Source: an uncultured Eubacteriales bacterium (GTDB lineage: Bacteria; Bacillota; Clostridia; Oscillospirales; Acutalibacteraceae). From it: a stretch of 14,199 bases of DNA. This document shows positions 13,142 through 14,199 of the stretch, one piece after another (position 1 is the stretch's first letter; each line of letters starts with the position of its first letter). The notes under the pieces are model-generated. The model did not search any database, had not been told where the DNA came from, and saw only the letters and a list, made by a program, of their open reading frames with translations. The stretch covers positions 1 through 14,199 of the forward strand of contig ONEU01000015.1 in NCBI GenBank assembly GCA_900316925.1. The letters are read 5' to 3'. Position numbers and translations under genes: made by a program.

Positions 13142-13627
13142 TCAGGCTCGCTCATCTGTAACAATATGCTCGATACCGTTATGCTCCGAGTTCAGATAAT
13201 CCATGATAAAAGAAGGAAATACCCTGTATTGATCAAGCTCCAAAATGTTTAGCCAGTGCATGGTTTCTTTGACGCCCATAGTCGTGCTGATGCTTTGAAG
13301 CTTTCTTGTGCCTCTTGGCTTCATAAGAAAATAAAAAGCTATTTCATGGCAATCCATTCCGGCTAAGGATGTCGTATTGTGATGAAAGAAATTTTCGTGG
13401 ATAACAGCAAGACGGTCCACTTCATAATGAACGCCTGTTTCCTCAAAAACTTCTCTTTTCACCGCCTCCCGGGCAGTTTCGCCGAGATGAACCGCGCCGC
13501 CAACAGAATAATAGTAATCATCTATTTCATTCCTGGCAAATAACACCTGACCGTCTTCAACGATTATGGCAGCAGCACGGTACCGGAACCATTTATTTTC
13601 TTTCGTAAATCCGCAATCAAAATCCAT
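13142..13627 (-). CDS. Nudix hydrolase
   Basis: Cytosolic pyrophosphohydrolase of 161 residues that would cleave a nucleoside diphosphate linked to another moiety. The Nudix box (GX5EX7REUXEEXGU) is complete: Gly44...Glu50...Arg58-Glu59-Val-Phe-Glu62-Glu63-Thr-Gly65-Val66, so the metal-binding glutamates are intact. The frame is open to 13690, but that extension runs through the tRNA terminator. ATG at 13627 has GGAG 5 bases upstream and a TATAAT at 13653-13658 about 26 bases upstream, so the shorter start is chosen. The N-terminal MDFDCGFTKENKWFRYRAAA and a Cys-His pair at 93-94 resemble uncharacterised clostridial members whose substrate is unknown. It stands alone between the tRNA-Asn terminator and the promoter of the next operon. 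Confidence 0.88.
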   Translation of the reverse strand: MDFDCGFTKENKWFRYRAAAIIVEDGQVLFARNEIDDYYYSVGGAVHLGETAREAVKREVFEETGVHYEVDRLAVIHENFFHHNTTSLAGMDCHEIAFYFLMKPRGTRKLQSISTTMGVKETMHWLNILELDQYRVFPSFIMDYLNSEHNGIEHIVTDERA

Positions 13628-13652
13628 AGCTTCTCCAATGATATCCATAATG

Positions 13653-13658
13653 ATTATA
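13653..13658 (-). promoter_or_regulatory. Possible -10 box of the Nudix gene
   Basis: A perfect TATAAT on the minus strand lies about 26 bases before the chosen start. The -35 position holds only an AT-rich ATTTTT, so the promoter is weakly supported. Confidence 0.4.
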
Positions 13659-13672
13659 GGCATCCATCGTCG

Positions 13673-13712
13673 AAAAAAAATAAAACGCATCTTTCAAAAG
13701 ATACGTTTTATT
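13673..13712 (-). terminator. Terminator of the 5S rRNA-tRNA-Asn unit
   Basis: A 15-bp stem (13679-13693 with 13698-13712, one wobble) with a TCAA loop runs on the minus strand into a tract of eight T. It begins 4 bases after the tRNA-Asn 3' end. Confidence 0.9.
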
Positions 13713-13715
13713 CAG

Positions 13716-13788
13716 CTCCCCCAACTGGGCTCGAACCAGTGACATCATGATTAACAGTCATGCGCTCTACCGACTGAGCTATGGAGGA
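13716..13788 (-). tRNA. tRNA-Asn (anticodon GTT)
   Basis: A 73-nt cloverleaf: acceptor TCCTCCA/TGGGGGA (one G-U), D stem GCTC/GAGC, anticodon stem CATGA/TCATG with loop CTGTTAA (GTT, Asn), T stem ACTGG/CCAGT and discriminator G. No CCA is encoded. It follows the 5S rRNA by 8 bases and shares its promoter and terminator. Confidence 0.95.
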
Positions 13789-13796
13789 ATATTCGT

Positions 13797-13912
13797 GTTG
13801 GCATCTTCCTATTTTCCCGGATCGTCACCAATCAAGTATCTTCGGCACTATTGAGCTTAACTTCCGTGTTCGGTATGGGAACGGGTGGACCCTCAACGTC
13901 ATCGACACCAAC
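13797..13912 (-). rRNA. rrf: 5S ribosomal RNA
   Basis: About 116 nt. It starts GTTGGTGTCGATGACG and ends GGAAGATGCCAAC, giving the terminal helix. It contains the conserved CCCATACCGAACACGGAAGT block and the CCG-AAGAT loop region typical of 5S rRNA. Ends are set by the pairing of the terminal arms, so they could shift by one or two bases. It sits directly before tRNA-Asn. No 23S rRNA 3' end is found in the 287 bases upstream; a separate promoter is found instead. Confidence 0.95.
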
Positions 13913-13945
13913 TATTTAATTTTTGTCGATCTTGACGACTTAATA

Positions 13946-13974
13946 AGTATAGCATATTATTTTATAAAATGCAA
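13946..13974 (-). promoter_or_regulatory. Promoter of the 5S rRNA-tRNA-Asn unit
   Basis: TTGCAT (13969-13974), a 17-bp spacer and TATACT (13946-13951) preceded by TGC. The start site would be near 13939, about 27 nt before the 5S rRNA. Confidence 0.75.
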
Positions 13975-14005
13975 GAACTTTTTTTGTACATTTAGTTATT
14001 TCAAT

Positions 14006-14058
14006 GCGAAATATTACGAATTGTAGTAATATTCCGCTTGATTATAGAAATCAAACGG
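14006..14058 (-). other. Two overlapping hairpins with minus-strand G-U pairs
   Basis: Arms 14006-14017/14026-14037 (12 positions) and 14034-14043/14049-14058 (10 positions) share CCGC at 14034-14037, so they exclude each other. In each, the one imperfect position is a G-U pair in a minus-strand RNA but an A-C clash in a plus-strand RNA. Confidence 0.5.
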
Positions 14059-14065
14059 AAATAAA

Positions 14066-14157
14066 TTAAAATAACCGCCCTGCTCACAACTTAGGACGGT
14101 TATTTTATAACAATGTCTAATCTGGGAACAGCCGTTTTACCGAGCAGTTACCTTGTT
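14066..14157 (-). ncRNA. Candidate small RNA or attenuated leader (about 92 nt)
   Basis: A transcript from the consensus promoter at 14164-14192 would start near 14157 and meet a strong terminator ending near 14066. No start codon with a ribosome site lies between. A 5' CTGCTC (14142-14147) can pair with GAGCAG (14080-14085) in the terminator loop and arm, and an inner ACGG/CCGT pairing nests within it. That would give an alternative fold to the terminator. I do not recognise a known RNA family. Confidence 0.45.
14068..14106 (-). terminator. Terminator of the candidate small RNA
   Basis: On the minus strand a 14-bp stem (14097-14106 plus 14093-14096 paired with 14068-14081, one U-G pair) has an 11-nt loop and continues into TTTTAATTTATTT. 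On the plus strand the same position is a C-A clash, which favours minus-strand use. Confidence 0.75.
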
Positions 14158-14163
14158 AATTTT

Positions 14164-14192
14164 ATTATATAATGAATTTTGTGGTTTGTCAA
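14164..14192 (-). promoter_or_regulatory. Perfect consensus promoter at the right edge
   Basis: TTGACA (14187-14192), a 17-bp spacer and TATAAT (14164-14169) on the minus strand match the vegetative sigma consensus exactly. The start site would be near 14157. Confidence 0.85.
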
Positions 14193-14199
14193 TGATTCG

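Noticed and set aside
13628..13690. An N-terminal extension of the Nudix protein
   Set aside because: It would run through the terminator of the 5S-tRNA unit. The ribosome site and a TATAAT both fit the shorter start at 13627.
13781..14026. A small plus-strand gene over the 5S rRNA
   Set aside because: It is antisense to 5S rRNA and tRNA-Asn, with no ribosome site or family resemblance.
1..14199. CRISPR arrays, insertion sequences or phage genes
   Set aside because: There are no regularly spaced direct repeats of CRISPR size, no transposase or integrase motifs and no phage structural proteins on either strand.

Overview
The window looks like chromosomal DNA of a low-to-mid GC gut Firmicute of the Oscillospiraceae, Ruminococcus-like. 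The evidence is the clostridial-style GAPDH C-terminus, lipoprotein YkuD L,D-transpeptidases with Ser/Pro/Glu linkers, a lipoprotein GH13 amylase beside a MalEFG importer, a YtaF-type MntP protein, a PF06541-type membrane protein, and tRNA genes without an encoded CCA. The genus is inferred from protein style, not proven. Nearly all genes lie on the minus strand; the only plus-strand genes are the truncated GAPDH gene at the left edge and a PadR regulator.

Layout from left to right. 1-505 is the C-terminal half of GAPDH, followed by a strong terminator. 659-3622 (minus) is a cell-wall cluster: L,D-transpeptidase lipoprotein, esterase and a second L,D-transpeptidase lipoprotein. It is driven by an extended -10 promoter near 3851-3879 with a leader of about 220 nt that contains a 17-bp hairpin. 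4036-4416 (plus) is a PadR regulator, divergent from that cluster. 4547-10312 (minus) is a four-gene starch/maltodextrin operon: MalE-like binding lipoprotein, MalF-like and MalG-like permeases, and an exported GH13 amylase lipoprotein. It has a promoter at 10430-10458, a candidate LacI-type operator in the leader, intercistronic hairpins and a shared terminator near 4495-4531. It has no ATPase gene, so the importer must borrow one from elsewhere.

10876-11490 (minus) is a GTG-started MntP/YtaF-family membrane protein. 11580-11653 (minus) is a CAT-anticodon tRNA, probably Ile2, with a consensus promoter and a terminator. 11934-13051 (minus) is an HD-domain hydrolase overlapping a PF06541-type membrane protein. 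13142-13627 (minus) is a Nudix hydrolase. 13716-13912 (minus) is a 5S rRNA plus tRNA-Asn unit with its own promoter and no 23S rRNA directly upstream. The last 130 bases hold a perfect-consensus minus-strand promoter that feeds, within about 90 nt, into a strong terminator: a candidate small RNA or attenuated leader that matches nothing I recognise.

Functionally, the amylase would cut starch outside the cell and the importer would take up the maltodextrins. The transpeptidases and esterase would act on the cell envelope. The most unusual signals are the short terminated RNA at the right edge, the unlinked 5S-tRNA unit, a roughly 65-bp palindromic repeat present twice (3648-3714 and 11743-11803), and the esterase sandwiched between two unlike L,D-transpeptidases. 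I see no CRISPR array, insertion sequence or phage gene.
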